A stretch of DNA of 64,000 nt from Streptococcus mitis bv. 2 str. SK95 (GTDB taxonomy: Bacteria; Bacillota; Bacilli; Lactobacillales; Streptococcaceae): positions 1 through 64,000 of the forward strand of contig NZ_AFUB01000015.1 in assembly GCF_000222705.1 (NCBI RefSeq), given 5' to 3'. Of the stretch, positions 32,043 to 43,179 are shown piece after piece (positions within the stretch are counted from its first letter, which is position 1; each line of letters begins with the position of its first letter). The notes under the pieces are model-generated. The model was not told the origin of the DNA. It saw only the letters and a list, made by a program, of their open reading frames with translations, and made no database searches. The position numbers and the translations under genes are program-made.

Positions 32043-33488
32043 ATGAGTAAAAAAAGACACAATCGCCATAAAAAAGAGCATCAAGAATCCAAATTTGATT
32101 TTGACGAGGCGAAAGATCTGACAGTTGGTCAAGTCATCCGTAAAAATGAAGAAGTTGAAGCTGGAGTATTGCCTGAGGACAATATCTTGGATAAATACAT
32201 CAAACAGCACCGTGAGGAAATCGAGGCGGACAAGTTTGAAACACGTCAATTTAAAAAAGAAGAACTGCTAGCAACTCAGACTCAAGAAGAATTGACACAG
32301 GAAGTCTCAGAAATCACTGAAGAGTCGGCGCCAATCATAGAGGAACCCGATACAGTTTCAGAAGAAACGGTGTCAGACTCAGTGGAAACTACAAGCTCGG
32401 ATGTGATTTTGCCTCCTTTGGGAGAGGAAAATCAAGACTTGGAACCGCTTGTGTTGGAAAAGCAAGAGCCGGCAGAGATTGCTGATGAGAAAGAAGAGGA
32501 AGAGACAGCTCTACTTTCACGCTCAGCTCAGGCAGAATCAGAAACAACTTCTAATTCTAAAAAGAAGCGCGTGTTTGTTATCGGTTCAGCCTTGGCTGCA
32601 GCCCTTATCTTGGCAGGTAGTTACTATATCTATCGCCAAGTAAATCGCTCTAACCAAGCTATCCAGTCTTCTCAATCATCTTCTAGTAATCAAGAAACAC
32701 AAGCGACTCTACAAGAGTTTAATACTCTCTACGATGCCTTTTATACGGATGCTAATAAAACAGCCTTGAAAAATAGTCAGTTTGACAAGTTGAACCAACT
32801 CAAGACTCAACTAGATAAACTCGAAGGCAGTCGAGAGTATACCCTTGCAAAATCTAAGTATGATAGTTTAGAAACTCAAATCAAGGCTGTGCAAGAAGTG
32901 AATAATCAGTTTGAAACTCCAGCAATTACTGATGGTGTCTTGGATACCAATGCGAAGGTCAAGGCAGATGCTAAATTTACAGAAATTAAAACAGGGAATA
33001 CAGAGCTAGATAAACTGTTAGATAAGGCCATTAGTCTTGGTAAGAGTCAACAAACCAGTGCTTCCAGCTCAAGTTCTAGCACGAGTCAAGCAAGCTCAAG
33101 TTCAACTACAGAGAGCAATGCAAGCAGTACGACACCTTCAACAAGCACCACGGCACCAGCTAGAGACACAAATGGTGGTTTGTCTGGCGATGGGGTTAAT
33201 CTTCAAAGAAGTGCTAGTCGTGTACCCTACAACCAATCAGCTGTAGAGGATAGCAATAACCCTGCCTGGAATTTTGCTGATGGTGTTTTGGAACAAATCC
33301 TAGCAACATCACGTGCTCGTGGCTATATCACTGGCAATCAATATATCCTAGAACGGGTCAATATCGTAAACGGAAATGGTTATTACAACCTCTACAAACC
33401 AGATGGAACCTATCTCTTCACCCTCAACTGTAAGACTGGATACTTTGTCGGTAATGGAGCTGGTCATGCAGATGATTTGGATTACTAG
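32043..33488 (+). CDS. mapZ: Midcell-anchored protein Z (MapZ/LocZ)
   Basis: A division-site marker that positions FtsZ at the cell equator in streptococci; a StkP kinase substrate in pneumococcus. The 481-residue protein has a cytoplasmic Glu/Lys-rich domain beginning [20 protein letters not shown] (the conserved N-terminal part contacts FtsZ), one membrane segment ([16 protein letters not shown], about 178-198), an extracellular helical domain, a Ser/Thr-rich linker (about 335-385) and a C-terminal globular domain that binds peptidoglycan (ending [19 protein letters not shown]). Slightly longer than my recollection of pneumococcal MapZ (464), mostly through the low-complexity parts. It is read in tandem with the methyltransferase upstream. 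Confidence 0.95.
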   Translation: MSKKRHNRHKKEHQESKFDFDEAKDLTVGQVIRKNEEVEAGVLPEDNILDKYIKQHREEIEADKFETRQFKKEELLATQTQEELTQEVSEITEESAPIIEEPDTVSEETVSDSVETTSSDVILPPLGEENQDLEPLVLEKQEPAEIADEKEEEETALLSRSAQAESETTSNSKKKRVFVIGSALAAALILAGSYYIYRQVNRSNQAIQSSQSSSSNQETQATLQEFNTLYDAFYTDANKTALKNSQFDKLNQLKTQLDKLEGSREYTLAKSKYDSLETQIKAVQEVNNQFETPAITDGVLDTNAKVKADAKFTEIKTGNTELDKLLDKAISLGKSQQTSASSSSSSTSQASSSSTTESNASSTTPSTSTTAPARDTNGGLSGDGVNLQRSASRVPYNQSAVEDSNNPAWNFADGVLEQILATSRARGYITGNQYILERVNIVNGNGYYNLYKPDGTYLFTLNCKTGYFVGNGAGHADDLDY

Positions 33489-33563
33489 GAGTCCGTTACA
33501 AAATTCTTTCCTTTCATAGGTAAAAATGATAAAATAAAACATATTAAACAAGAGGAGTGTCAC

Positions 33564-34988
33564 ATGACAAAAGCTAACTTTGGTGTCGTTGGTATGGCCG
33601 TAATGGGTCGTAACCTTGCCCTAAATATCGAATCTCGTGGCTATACAGTTGCCATTTACAACCGTAGTAAAGAAAAAACAGAAGACGTGATTGCTTGCCA
33701 TCCAGAAAAGAACTTTGTACCTAGTTACGATGTAGAGTCTTTCGTTCAATCTATCGAAAAACCTCGTCGTATCATGCTGATGGTTCAAGCTGGACCTGGT
33801 ACAGATGCAACTATCCAAGCCCTTCTTCCACACCTTGACAAGGGTGATATCTTGATAGATGGAGGAAACACTTTCTACAAAGATACCATCCGTCGTAATG
33901 AAGAACTAGCAAACTCAGGTATCAACTTTATCGGTACTGGAGTTTCTGGTGGTGAAAAAGGTGCCCTTGAAGGTCCTTCTATCATGCCTGGTGGACAAAA
34001 AGAAGCCTACGAATTGGTTGCTGATGTTCTCGAAGAAATCTCAGCCAAAGCACCTGAAGATGGCAAACCATGTGTTACTTACATCGGTCCTGATGGAGCT
34101 GGTCACTATGTGAAAATGGTTCACAACGGTATCGAGTATGGGGACATGCAATTGATCGCAGAAAGCTATGACCTCATGCAACACTTGCTTGGCCTTTCCG
34201 CAGAAGACATGGCTGAAATCTTTACTGAGTGGAACAAGGGTGAATTGGACAGCTATTTGATTGAAATCACAGCTGATATCTTGAGCCGTAAAGATGATGA
34301 AGGTCAAGATGGACCAATCGTAGATTACATTCTCGATGCTGCAGGCAACAAGGGAACTGGTAAATGGACGAGTCAATCATCACTTGACCTTGGTGTGCCA
34401 TTGTCACTCATCACTGAATCCGTATTTGCCCGCTACATCTCTACATACAAAGAAGAGCGTGTACATGCTAGCAAGGTGCTTCCAAAACCAGCTGCCTTCA
34501 AATTTGAAGGTGACAAGGCTGAGTTGATCGAAAAGATTCGTCAAGCCCTTTACTTCTCAAAAATCATCTCATACGCACAAGGTTTTGCTCAATTGCGTGT
34601 GGCTTCTAAAGAAAATAACTGGAACTTGCCATTTGCGGACATCGCATCTATCTGGCGTGATGGCTGTATCATCCGTTCTCGTTTCTTGCAAAAGATCACA
34701 GATGCTTACAACCGTGATGCAGACCTCGCCAACCTTCTCTTGGATGAATACTTCTTGGATGTCACTGCCAAGTACCAACAAGCAGTTCGTGATATCGTAG
34801 CTCTTGCTGTTCAAGCTGGTGTACCAGTACCAACCTTCTCAGCAGCTATTACTTACTTTGATAGCTATCGTTCGGCAGACCTTCCAGCTAACTTGATCCA
34901 AGCACAACGTGACTACTTTGGTGCCCACACTTACCAACGTAAAGACAAAGAAGGAACCTTCCACTACTCTTGGTATGACGAAAAATAA
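33564..34988 (+). CDS. gnd: 6-phosphogluconate dehydrogenase, decarboxylating
   Basis: Oxidative pentose phosphate enzyme converting 6-phosphogluconate to ribulose-5-phosphate, CO2 and NADPH. The 474-residue protein has the NADP motif [15 protein letters not shown] at the N-terminus and the catalytic segment [20 protein letters not shown], with the usual C-terminal HYSWYDEK. An AGAGGAG ribosome binding site precedes the ATG, and an extended -10 (TGATAAAAT, 33527-33535) lies upstream. The response regulator gene ritR follows after 11 bases and is probably co-transcribed, an arrangement known in pneumococcus. Confidence 0.97.
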   Translation: MTKANFGVVGMAVMGRNLALNIESRGYTVAIYNRSKEKTEDVIACHPEKNFVPSYDVESFVQSIEKPRRIMLMVQAGPGTDATIQALLPHLDKGDILIDGGNTFYKDTIRRNEELANSGINFIGTGVSGGEKGALEGPSIMPGGQKEAYELVADVLEEISAKAPEDGKPCVTYIGPDGAGHYVKMVHNGIEYGDMQLIAESYDLMQHLLGLSAEDMAEIFTEWNKGELDSYLIEITADILSRKDDEGQDGPIVDYILDAAGNKGTGKWTSQSSLDLGVPLSLITESVFARYISTYKEERVHASKVLPKPAAFKFEGDKAELIEKIRQALYFSKIISYAQGFAQLRVASKENNWNLPFADIASIWRDGCIIRSRFLQKITDAYNRDADLANLLLDEYFLDVTAKYQQAVRDIVALAVQAGVPVPTFSAAITYFDSYRSADLPANLIQAQRDYFGAHTYQRKDKEGTFHYSWYDEK

Positions 34989-34999
34989 GTAGGTCTGCC

Positions 35000-35689
35000 A
35001 TGGGGAAACGGATTTTATTACTTGAGAAAGAACGAAATCTCGCTCATTTTCTCAGTCTGGAACTCCAAAAAGAGCAATACCGAGTTGATCTGGTCGAGGA
35101 GGGGCAAAAAGCCCTCTCCATGGCTCTCCAGACGGACTATGACTTGATTTTACTGAATGCTCATCTGGGGGATATGACGGCCCAGGATTTTGCAGAGAGG
35201 CTGAGTCGGACAAAACCTGCCTCAGTGATCATGGTCTTGGACCATCGCGAAGAATTGCAAGACCAGATTGAGACAATCCAGCGCTTCGCCGTTTCTTACA
35301 TCTATAAGCCAGTGATTATTGATCAACTGGTGGCTCGTATTTCAGCGATTTTCCGAGGTCGGGACTTCATTGACCAACACTGTAGTCAGATGAAGGTTCC
35401 AACGTCTTACCGCAACCTACGTATGGATGTAGAACATCATACCGTTTATCGTGGCGAGGAGATGATTGCTCTGACGCGTCGTGAGTATGACCTTTTGGCC
35501 ACTCTTATGGGAAGCAAGAAGGTTTTGACTCGTGAGCAGCTAATGGAAAGTGTTTGGAAATACGAAAGTGCGACAGAAACCAATATCGTGGATGTTTATA
35601 TCCGTTATCTACGTAGCAAGCTTGATGTAAAAGGTCAAAAAAGCTACATTAAAACCGTGCGTGGTGTTGGTTACACCATGCAAGAATAG
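35000..35689 (+). CDS. ritR: Orphan response regulator RitR (iron transport/oxidative stress)
   Basis: A 229-residue OmpR-family regulator with an atypical receiver: the usual phospho-acceptor Asp is Asn (N53 in DLILLNAHLGD). C128 (DFIDQHCSQM), in the linker between receiver and winged helix, matches the redox-sensing cysteine described for pneumococcal RitR. The DNA-binding domain ends with TNIVDVYIRYLRSKLD and the VRGVGYTM motif. No histidine kinase gene is adjacent. Pneumococcal RitR represses the piu iron uptake genes and helps peroxide tolerance. Coupling to gnd, an NADPH source, fits a redox role. A terminator follows directly. Confidence 0.95.
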   Translation: MGKRILLLEKERNLAHFLSLELQKEQYRVDLVEEGQKALSMALQTDYDLILLNAHLGDMTAQDFAERLSRTKPASVIMVLDHREELQDQIETIQRFAVSYIYKPVIIDQLVARISAIFRGRDFIDQHCSQMKVPTSYRNLRMDVEHHTVYRGEEMIALTRREYDLLATLMGSKKVLTREQLMESVWKYESATETNIVDVYIRYLRSKLDVKGQKSYIKTVRGVGYTMQE

Positions 35690-35722
35690 AAAAGCAGTTG
35701 CAGTTGTGTAACTGCTTTTTTT
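35690..35722 (+). terminator. ritR terminator
   Basis: Stem AAAAGCAGTT (35690-35699) with AACTGCTTTT (35710-35719) and a T-run after it. Confidence 0.88.
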
Positions 35723-35738
35723 GAGCGATTTCTATATA

Positions 35739-35767
35739 TTGACATACAGCAAAGTCTTTACTACAAT
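35739..35767 (+). promoter_or_regulatory. Promoter of the choline-binding protein gene
   Basis: -35 TTGACA (35739-35744), 17-base spacer, -10 TACAAT (35762-35767), with CGGAGGA shortly before the start codon. Confidence 0.85.
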
Positions 35768-35788
35768 CAGTTACGGAGGAAAGATCTA

Positions 35789-36766
35789 ATGAAAAAATTT
35801 AAAATAATGATGCAAGTTTTACTAGCAGTCTTTTTCTTTGGCTTGCTAGCGACAAGTACAGTATTTGCGGATACCACAGGTGGGCAGTTTGTTGATAAGG
35901 ACAATAGAAAATATTATATAAAAGATGACCATAAAGCGATCTATTGGCATAAAATAGACGGTAAAATGTACTATTTTGATGATGGAGAAATGGTAGTTGG
36001 TTGGCAATACTTAGAAATTCCTGGGACGGGTTATCGTGATGATTTATTTGATAATCGTCCAGTTTTCGAAATTGGCCTTCAATATAAATGGTACTACTTT
36101 GATCAAGATGGGGTTTTACAAGAATTTGTTGGCTGGCAACAATTAGAGGTTAAGGATTCATTAACTGTTGGTAAAAAACATGGTGAAGGCTTTGAAGGCC
36201 CAGAAGTTCTTAAATTAGCAAATTATTACTTTAATGAAGATCATTCTTTAAAAACAGGTTGGCTCTACGATCAATCTAACTGGTACTATCTAGCAAAAAC
36301 AGGTCATTTAGGGAAAGACTACCTTGGTGGTGAGAGACGTGCGGGTTGGATAAACGATGATTCGACTTGGTACTATTTAGATCCAACAACTGGGATTATG
36401 CAAACAGGTTGGAAATATCTAGGTAATAAGTGGTACTACCTCCGTTCATCAGGAGCCATGGAAACTGGCTGGTATCAAGATGGTTCAACTTGGTATTATC
36501 TAGATGCTCAAAATGGAGATATGAAGACAGGCTGGGCTTATGTCGGTAACAAGTGGTACTATCTCCGTTTCTCAGGAGCTATGGCAACTGGTTGGATTAA
36601 GGATGGTTCGACTTGGTATTACCTACATGCAAATAATGGTGACATGAAGACAGGTTGGTTCCAGGTCAATGGCAAATGGTACTATGCTTATAACTCAGGC
36701 GCTTTAGCAGTTAGTACAAGAGTGGATGGCTACTACGTCAACTATAATGGCGAATGGGTTCAATAA
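35789..36766 (+). CDS. Choline-binding surface protein (CbpC/CbpJ-like)
   Basis: A 325-residue secreted protein held to the wall by choline on teichoic acids. It has a signal peptide (MKKFKIMMQVLLAVFFFGLL, cleavage likely after VFA, residue 27) and then almost nothing but choline-binding repeats: about ten units of the W-Y-Y-L...G-x-M-x-T-G-W type (for example NKWYYLRSSGAMETGW), the N-terminal ones degenerate. There is no separate effector domain, as in the CbpF/C/J group. In reference pneumococci cbpC and cbpJ sit side by side after ritR; here there is a single gene. The nearly identical internal repeats make unit number prone to change. It implies choline-decorated teichoic acid, a Mitis-group trait. 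Confidence 0.92.
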   Translation: MKKFKIMMQVLLAVFFFGLLATSTVFADTTGGQFVDKDNRKYYIKDDHKAIYWHKIDGKMYYFDDGEMVVGWQYLEIPGTGYRDDLFDNRPVFEIGLQYKWYYFDQDGVLQEFVGWQQLEVKDSLTVGKKHGEGFEGPEVLKLANYYFNEDHSLKTGWLYDQSNWYYLAKTGHLGKDYLGGERRAGWINDDSTWYYLDPTTGIMQTGWKYLGNKWYYLRSSGAMETGWYQDGSTWYYLDAQNGDMKTGWAYVGNKWYYLRFSGAMATGWIKDGSTWYYLHANNGDMKTGWFQVNGKWYYAYNSGALAVSTRVDGYYVNYNGEWVQ

Positions 36767-36773
36767 TGAAAGA

Positions 36774-36804
36774 GGCGATTGTGAAGGAAACAATCGCTTT
36801 TTTT
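36774..36804 (+). terminator. Terminator of the choline-binding protein gene
   Basis: Stem GCGATTGT (36775-36782) with ACAATCGC (36790-36797), 7-base loop, then seven Ts. Confidence 0.9.
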
Positions 36805-36852
36805 GTGAAAATATAATAAAATAGATAGGAGAAAATACTACTGTATGAAATG

Positions 36853-36869
36853 AGACGGTCTTTCCGTCT
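36853..36869 (+). promoter_or_regulatory. Small leader hairpin before the mevalonate operon
   Basis: AGACGG (36853-36858) and CCGTCT (36864-36869) form a 6-bp GC-rich stem with a 5-base loop about 15 bases before the mvaK1 start. There is no T-run, so it is not a terminator. A TATAAT at 36812-36817 may be the operon -10. Confidence 0.4.
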
Positions 36870-36883
36870 GGTTAAAGGAAAAC

Positions 36884-37762
36884 ATGACAAAAAAAGTTGG
36901 TGTCGGTCAGGCACATAGTAAGATTATTTTAATAGGGGAGCATGCGGTCGTTTACGGTTATCCTGCCATTTCCCTGCCTCTTTTGGAGGTGGAGGTGACT
37001 TGTAAGGTAGTTCCTGCAGCGAGTCCTTGGCGTCTCTATGAGGAGGATACCTTGTCCATGGCTGTGTATGCTTCGTTAGAATATTTAGAGATTAAAGAGG
37101 CTTGCATTCGCTGTGTGATTGACTCGGCTATCCCTGAAAAACGAGGGATGGGTTCGTCTGCGGCTATCAGCATAGCGGCCATTCGTGCGGTTTTTGACTA
37201 CTATCAAGCCGACCTGCCTCATGCTATATTAGAAATCTTGGTCAATCGGGCTGAGATGATTGCTCATATGAATCCGAGTGGTTTGGATGCCAAGACTTGC
37301 CTCAGTGGCCAGCCCATTCGCTTTATCAAGAATGTCGGTTTTACAGAGCTAGAGATGAACCTATCTGCCTATTTGGTGATTGCTGATACGGGCGTGTATG
37401 GTCACACTCGTGAAGCCATCCAAGTGGTTCAAAGTAAGAGTAAGGATGCTCTTCCGTTTTTGCATGCCTTGGGAGAATTGACCCAGCAAGCAGAAGATGC
37501 GATTAGACGAAAAGATGCTGAAGGATTGGGACAAATCCTCAGTCAAGCCCATTTACATTTAAAAGAAATTGGTGTCAGCAGTCCTGAAGCAGACTCTCTT
37601 GTTGAAACGGCTCTTAGCAATGGTGCTCTAGGTGCCAAGATGAGTGGGGGTGGGCTAGGAGGCTGTATTATCGCCTTGGTGGCCAATCCAGCTCAAGCAC
37701 AAGAACTAGCAAAACGATTAGAAGAGAAAGGAGCTGTTCAGACATGGATCGAAAGCCTGTAA
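36884..37762 (+). CDS. mvaK1: Mevalonate kinase
   Basis: First kinase of the lower mevalonate pathway, phosphorylating mevalonate with ATP on the way to isopentenyl diphosphate for undecaprenol and quinone-type lipids. The 292-residue GHMP kinase has IILIGEHAVVYGYPA near the N-terminus, the phosphate loop PEKRGMGSSAAIS (about 86-98) and the C-terminal KMSGGGLGGC motif. It heads a four-gene operon in which each gene overlaps the next (here 19 bp with mvaD), so translation is coupled. AAAGGAAA precedes the ATG. Confidence 0.95.
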   Translation: MTKKVGVGQAHSKIILIGEHAVVYGYPAISLPLLEVEVTCKVVPAASPWRLYEEDTLSMAVYASLEYLEIKEACIRCVIDSAIPEKRGMGSSAAISIAAIRAVFDYYQADLPHAILEILVNRAEMIAHMNPSGLDAKTCLSGQPIRFIKNVGFTELEMNLSAYLVIADTGVYGHTREAIQVVQSKSKDALPFLHALGELTQQAEDAIRRKDAEGLGQILSQAHLHLKEIGVSSPEADSLVETALSNGALGAKMSGGGLGGCIIALVANPAQAQELAKRLEEKGAVQTWIESL

Positions 37763-38683
37763 CAGTACGTTCCTACGCAAATATTGCCATTATCAAATAT
37801 TGGGGAAAGAAAAAAGAAAAAGAGATGGTTCCTGCTACTAGCAGTATCTCTCTGACTTTGGAAAACATGTACACAGAGACGACCTTGTCGCCTCTACCAG
37901 CCCATGCGACTGCTGATGCCTTTTATATCAATGGTCAGCTCCAAAATGAGGCGGAGCATGCTAAGATGAGCAAGATTATTGACCGCTACCGTCCAGCTGG
38001 GGAGGGTTTTGTCCGTATCGATACCCAAAACAACATGCCGACTGCGGCTGGCTTGTCATCCAGTTCTAGTGGTTTGTCCGCCTTGGTCAAGGCTTGCAAT
38101 GCTTATTTCCAGCTTGGTTTGAATCGGAGCCAGTTGGCGCAGGAGGCTAAGTTTGCCTCAGGGTCGTCCTCTCGCAGTTTTTATGGACCGTTAGGTGCCT
38201 GGGATAAGGATAGCGGGGAAATCTACCCTGTAGAGACAGACTTGAAACTAGCTATGATTATGTTGGTGCTGGAGGACAAGAAAAAACCAATTTCTAGTCG
38301 TGACGGGATGAAACTCTGTGTGGAAACTTCGACGACCTTTGATGATTGGGTTCGCCAGTCTGAGAAAGATTATCAGGATATGCTGGTTTATCTCAAAGAG
38401 AATGATTTTGCTAAGGTTGGGGAATTAACGGAGAAAAATGCCCTAGCCATGCACGCTACGACCAAGACTGCTAGTCCAGCCTTTTCTTATCTAACGGATG
38501 CTTCCTATGAAGCCATGGACTTTGTTCGCCAGCTTCGTGAGCAAGGTGAAGCCTGTTACTTTACCATGGATGCCGGTCCCAATGTCAAGGTCCTCTGTCA
38601 AGAGAAAGATTTGGATCATCTATCTGAAATCTTTGGTCAACGTTACCGCCTGATTGTGTCAAAAACAAAGGATTTGAGCCAAG

Positions 38684-38697
<14 letters not shown>
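37744..38697 (+). CDS. mvaD: Diphosphomevalonate decarboxylase
   Basis: ATP-dependent decarboxylation of mevalonate diphosphate to isopentenyl diphosphate. The 317-residue GHMP enzyme carries ANIAIIKYWGKK near the N-terminus, the phosphate loop NMPTAAGLSSSSSGLSAL (about 98-115) and the SGSSSRSFYGPLGAW segment with catalytic Ser/Arg. It starts inside the 3' end of mvaK1 and overlaps mvaK2 by 14 bp. Full family length. Confidence 0.96.
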
Positions 38698-40676
<1,979 letters not shown>

Positions 40677-40678
40677 AG

Positions 40679-40707
40679 AGGTCGGGACAAGGAACCCGTC
40701 CTTTTTT
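40679..40707 (+). terminator. Terminator after the mevalonate operon
   Basis: Stem GGTCGGG (40680-40686) with CCCGTCC (40695-40701), one T-T mismatch, then six Ts. Confidence 0.75.
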
Positions 40708-40724
40708 GTATCTCTTTGTCAACC

Positions 40725-40807
40725 GTAGTGGGGTGATGGAATCTAGCTTGTACGAGCTATTTCTGTCCAACCACTTTTTTCCATCCTCAGACCGAGGTGC
40801 CTTTTTT
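40725..40807 (+). other. Structured leader before liaF
   Basis: The gap before liaF carries two further potential hairpins: AGTGG...TAGCT-tgtacg-AGCTA...CCACT followed by six Ts (ending near 40790), and CCTC...GAGG followed by TGCCTTTTTT (near 40785-40807). An extended -10 TGATAAAAT (40814-40822) lies next. The hairpins may be extra terminators insulating liaFSR from the mevalonate operon. Confidence 0.4.
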
Positions 40808-40842
40808 GAATTGTGATAAAATAGAAGGGAGAGGATACAGCT

Positions 40843-41541
40843 ATGAAAAAATTTCAAATCTTTTTATTTATTGAAGCCTGTCTTTTGACGGGAGCTCTGA
40901 TTTTGATGGTATCAGAGCATTTTTCGCGTTTTCTGCTGATTCTGTTCCTCTTTTTACTCTTGCTACGCTATTATACAGGTAAAGAGGGCAACAACGTTCT
41001 CCTCCTTGTAGCGACTATTCTTTTCTTTTTTATCGTCATGCTTAATCCCTTTGTGATTTTAGCCATCTTTGTGGCAGTAATTTACAGTCTCTTTCTTCTC
41101 TATCCAATGATGAATCAAGAAAGAGAGGAGACGGATTTGGTCTTTGAGGAGGTGGTGATGGTTAAAAATGAACGCAATCCTTGGTTTGGCAATCTCCATC
41201 ATTTCTCTAGTCACCAGACCTGCCAGTTTGATGATATCAATCTCTTTCGCCTCATGGGCAAGGACACCATTCATCTAGAAAGAGTCATCCTAACCAATCA
41301 TGACAATGTCATTATCCTTAGAAAAATGGTCGGAACGACTAGAATTATCGTGCCCGTAGATGTGGAAATTAGTCTCAGTGTCAACTGCCTCTATGGAGAT
41401 CTAACCTTCCTCCATCAACCCAAGCGAGCACTTCGTAATGAACACTATCATCAGGAAACCAGAGATTACCTCAAGAGTAACAAGAGCGTCAAAATTTTCC
41501 TAACCAGTATGGTTGGTGATGTGGAGGTAATCAGAGGATGA
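40843..41541 (+). CDS. liaF: LiaF-like membrane regulator of the LiaSR system
   Basis: A 232-residue membrane protein with about three N-terminal hydrophobic segments (residues 1-90) and a soluble C-terminal domain typical of LiaF/VraT proteins (WFGNLHHFSSHQTCQFDDIN through VEISLSVNCLYGDLTFL). It inhibits or tunes the LiaS kinase until the cell wall is disturbed, for example by lipid II-binding antibiotics. It overlaps liaS by 4 bp. In pneumococcus this set is TCS03. Confidence 0.9.
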   Translation: MKKFQIFLFIEACLLTGALILMVSEHFSRFLLILFLFLLLLRYYTGKEGNNVLLLVATILFFFIVMLNPFVILAIFVAVIYSLFLLYPMMNQEREETDLVFEEVVMVKNERNPWFGNLHHFSSHQTCQFDDINLFRLMGKDTIHLERVILTNHDNVIILRKMVGTTRIIVPVDVEISLSVNCLYGDLTFLHQPKRALRNEHYHQETRDYLKSNKSVKIFLTSMVGDVEVIRG

Positions 41542-42536
41542 AAAAGCAATCGTATCTGTTAATCAGCCTGACTTCTTTCCTCTTTATCCTCTTTTTGGCT
41601 AATAGTTTACTTGATATTTTAAATCTTGATTGGACGTATTTGTTACAAGATATTGAGAAAACAGAAAAGTTAATCTTCTTAGTCTTGGTCTTTAGCCTTT
41701 CCATGAGCTTCTTTTTTGTCCTTTTTTGGCGCGTGATGGAAGAAGTTTCTCGCAGAAAAATGCAGGTCAATCTCAAGCGACTGCTAGCAGGAAAAGAGGT
41801 GGTTTCTTTTGCAGATCCAGATTTGGATGCTAGTTTCCAATCCTTGTCTGGCAAGCTCAACCTCTTGACAGAGGCTGTTCAAAAGGCTGAAAATCAAAGC
41901 CTGGTCAAGGAAGAAGCAATCATTGAGAAAGAACGGAAGCGGATTGCACGCGACTTGCATGATACGGTTAGTCAGGAGTTGTTTGCGGCCCATATGATTT
42001 TATCAGGTGTCAGCCAGCAGGCTTTGAAGCTTGATAGAGAAAAGATGCAGACCCAGTTGCAAAGTGTCGCAGCCATCCTAGAAACAGCCCAGAAAGATTT
42101 GCGGGTCTTGCTCCTACATTTGCGACCTGTTGAGTTGGAGGAGAAGAGTTTGGTTGAGGGGATTAACATCCTCTTAAAAGAGCTAGAGGACAAGAGTGAT
42201 CTCAAGGTTAGTCTCAAGCAGAATGTGTCTAAATTGCCCAAGAAGATTGAAGAACATATCTTCCGCATTCTTCAGGAGTTGATCAGCAATACCCTACGCC
42301 ATGCCCAGGCATCTTGTCTGGATGTCTATCTCTATCAGACGGATGTTGAATTGCAGCTGAAGGTGGTGGACAATGGGATTGGTTTCCAGTTAGGGAGTTT
42401 AGACGACTTGAGTTATGGACTGCGAAATATCAAGGAGCGGGTTGAAGATATGGCTGGAACAGTTCAACTCTTGACAGCTCCCAAGCAAGGACTAGCGGTT
42501 GATATCCGTATTCCCCTGCTAGACAAGGAATCATAA
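41538..42536 (+). CDS. liaS: Sensor histidine kinase LiaS (TCS03 kinase)
   Basis: A 332-residue NarL-partner-type kinase with two membrane segments close together at the N-terminus (about 7-25 and 46-66) and almost no extracellular loop, the mark of intramembrane-sensing kinases. The dimerisation domain holds phospho-acceptor H141 in RIARDLHDTVSQEL; the ATPase domain has ELISNTLRHAQA (N box) and VVDNGIGFQ (G1). It senses envelope stress together with LiaF and phosphorylates LiaR, encoded 10 bases downstream. Confidence 0.94.
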   Translation: MKKQSYLLISLTSFLFILFLANSLLDILNLDWTYLLQDIEKTEKLIFLVLVFSLSMSFFFVLFWRVMEEVSRRKMQVNLKRLLAGKEVVSFADPDLDASFQSLSGKLNLLTEAVQKAENQSLVKEEAIIEKERKRIARDLHDTVSQELFAAHMILSGVSQQALKLDREKMQTQLQSVAAILETAQKDLRVLLLHLRPVELEEKSLVEGINILLKELEDKSDLKVSLKQNVSKLPKKIEEHIFRILQELISNTLRHAQASCLDVYLYQTDVELQLKVVDNGIGFQLGSLDDLSYGLRNIKERVEDMAGTVQLLTAPKQGLAVDIRIPLLDKES

Positions 42537-42546
42537 AGGAGTAGAG

Positions 42547-43179
42547 ATGAAAATTTTACTGGTAGATGACCATGAAATGGTTCGATTGGGCTTGAAAAGC
42601 TATTTTGATCTCCAAGACGATGTGGAAGTTGTGGGCGAAGCTGCCAATGGGGCTCAAGGTATTGACTTGGCCTTGGAACTGCGCCCAGATGTCATTGTCA
42701 TGGATATTGTCATGCCTGAGATGAATGGGATTGATGCAACCTTAGCCATCCTCAAAGAATGGCCTGAAGCCAAGATTTTGATTGTGACTTCATACTTGGA
42801 CAATGAAAAAATCATGCCAGTCTTGAACGCTGGTGCTAGGGGGTATATGCTCAAGACTTCTAGCGCAGACGAATTGCTCCATGCTGTCCGTAAGGTGGCT
42901 GCTGGCGAGTTGGCCATTGAACAAGAGGTCAGCAAGAAGGTCGAATACCACCGCAATCATATCGAGCTTCATGAGGAATTGACTGCGCGTGAACGAGATG
43001 TGCTTCAACTCATCGCCAAGGGTTATGAAAATCAGAGGATCGCAGATGAACTCTTCATCTCTCTCAAGACGGTCAAGACCCATGTGTCCAACATTCTTGC
43101 CAAGCTTGAGGTCAGCGATCGCACCCAGGCGGCGGTCTATGCCTTTCAGCACCACTTGGTCGGACAGGAGGACTTTTAG
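42547..43179 (+). CDS. liaR: Response regulator LiaR (TCS03 regulator)
   Basis: A 210-residue NarL/FixJ-type regulator. The receiver has acidic residues D8-D9, phospho-acceptor D53 in VIVMDIVMPEMNG and the conserved Lys in YMLKTSSADELL. The LuxR-type helix-turn-helix reads TARERDVLQLIAKG then ADELFISLKTVKTHVSNIL. In related species it turns on wall-stress genes. The stop is directly followed by the ATG of the AlkD-like gene. Confidence 0.95.
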   Translation: MKILLVDDHEMVRLGLKSYFDLQDDVEVVGEAANGAQGIDLALELRPDVIVMDIVMPEMNGIDATLAILKEWPEAKILIVTSYLDNEKIMPVLNAGARGYMLKTSSADELLHAVRKVAAGELAIEQEVSKKVEYHRNHIELHEELTARERDVLQLIAKGYENQRIADELFISLKTVKTHVSNILAKLEVSDRTQAAVYAFQHHLVGQEDF

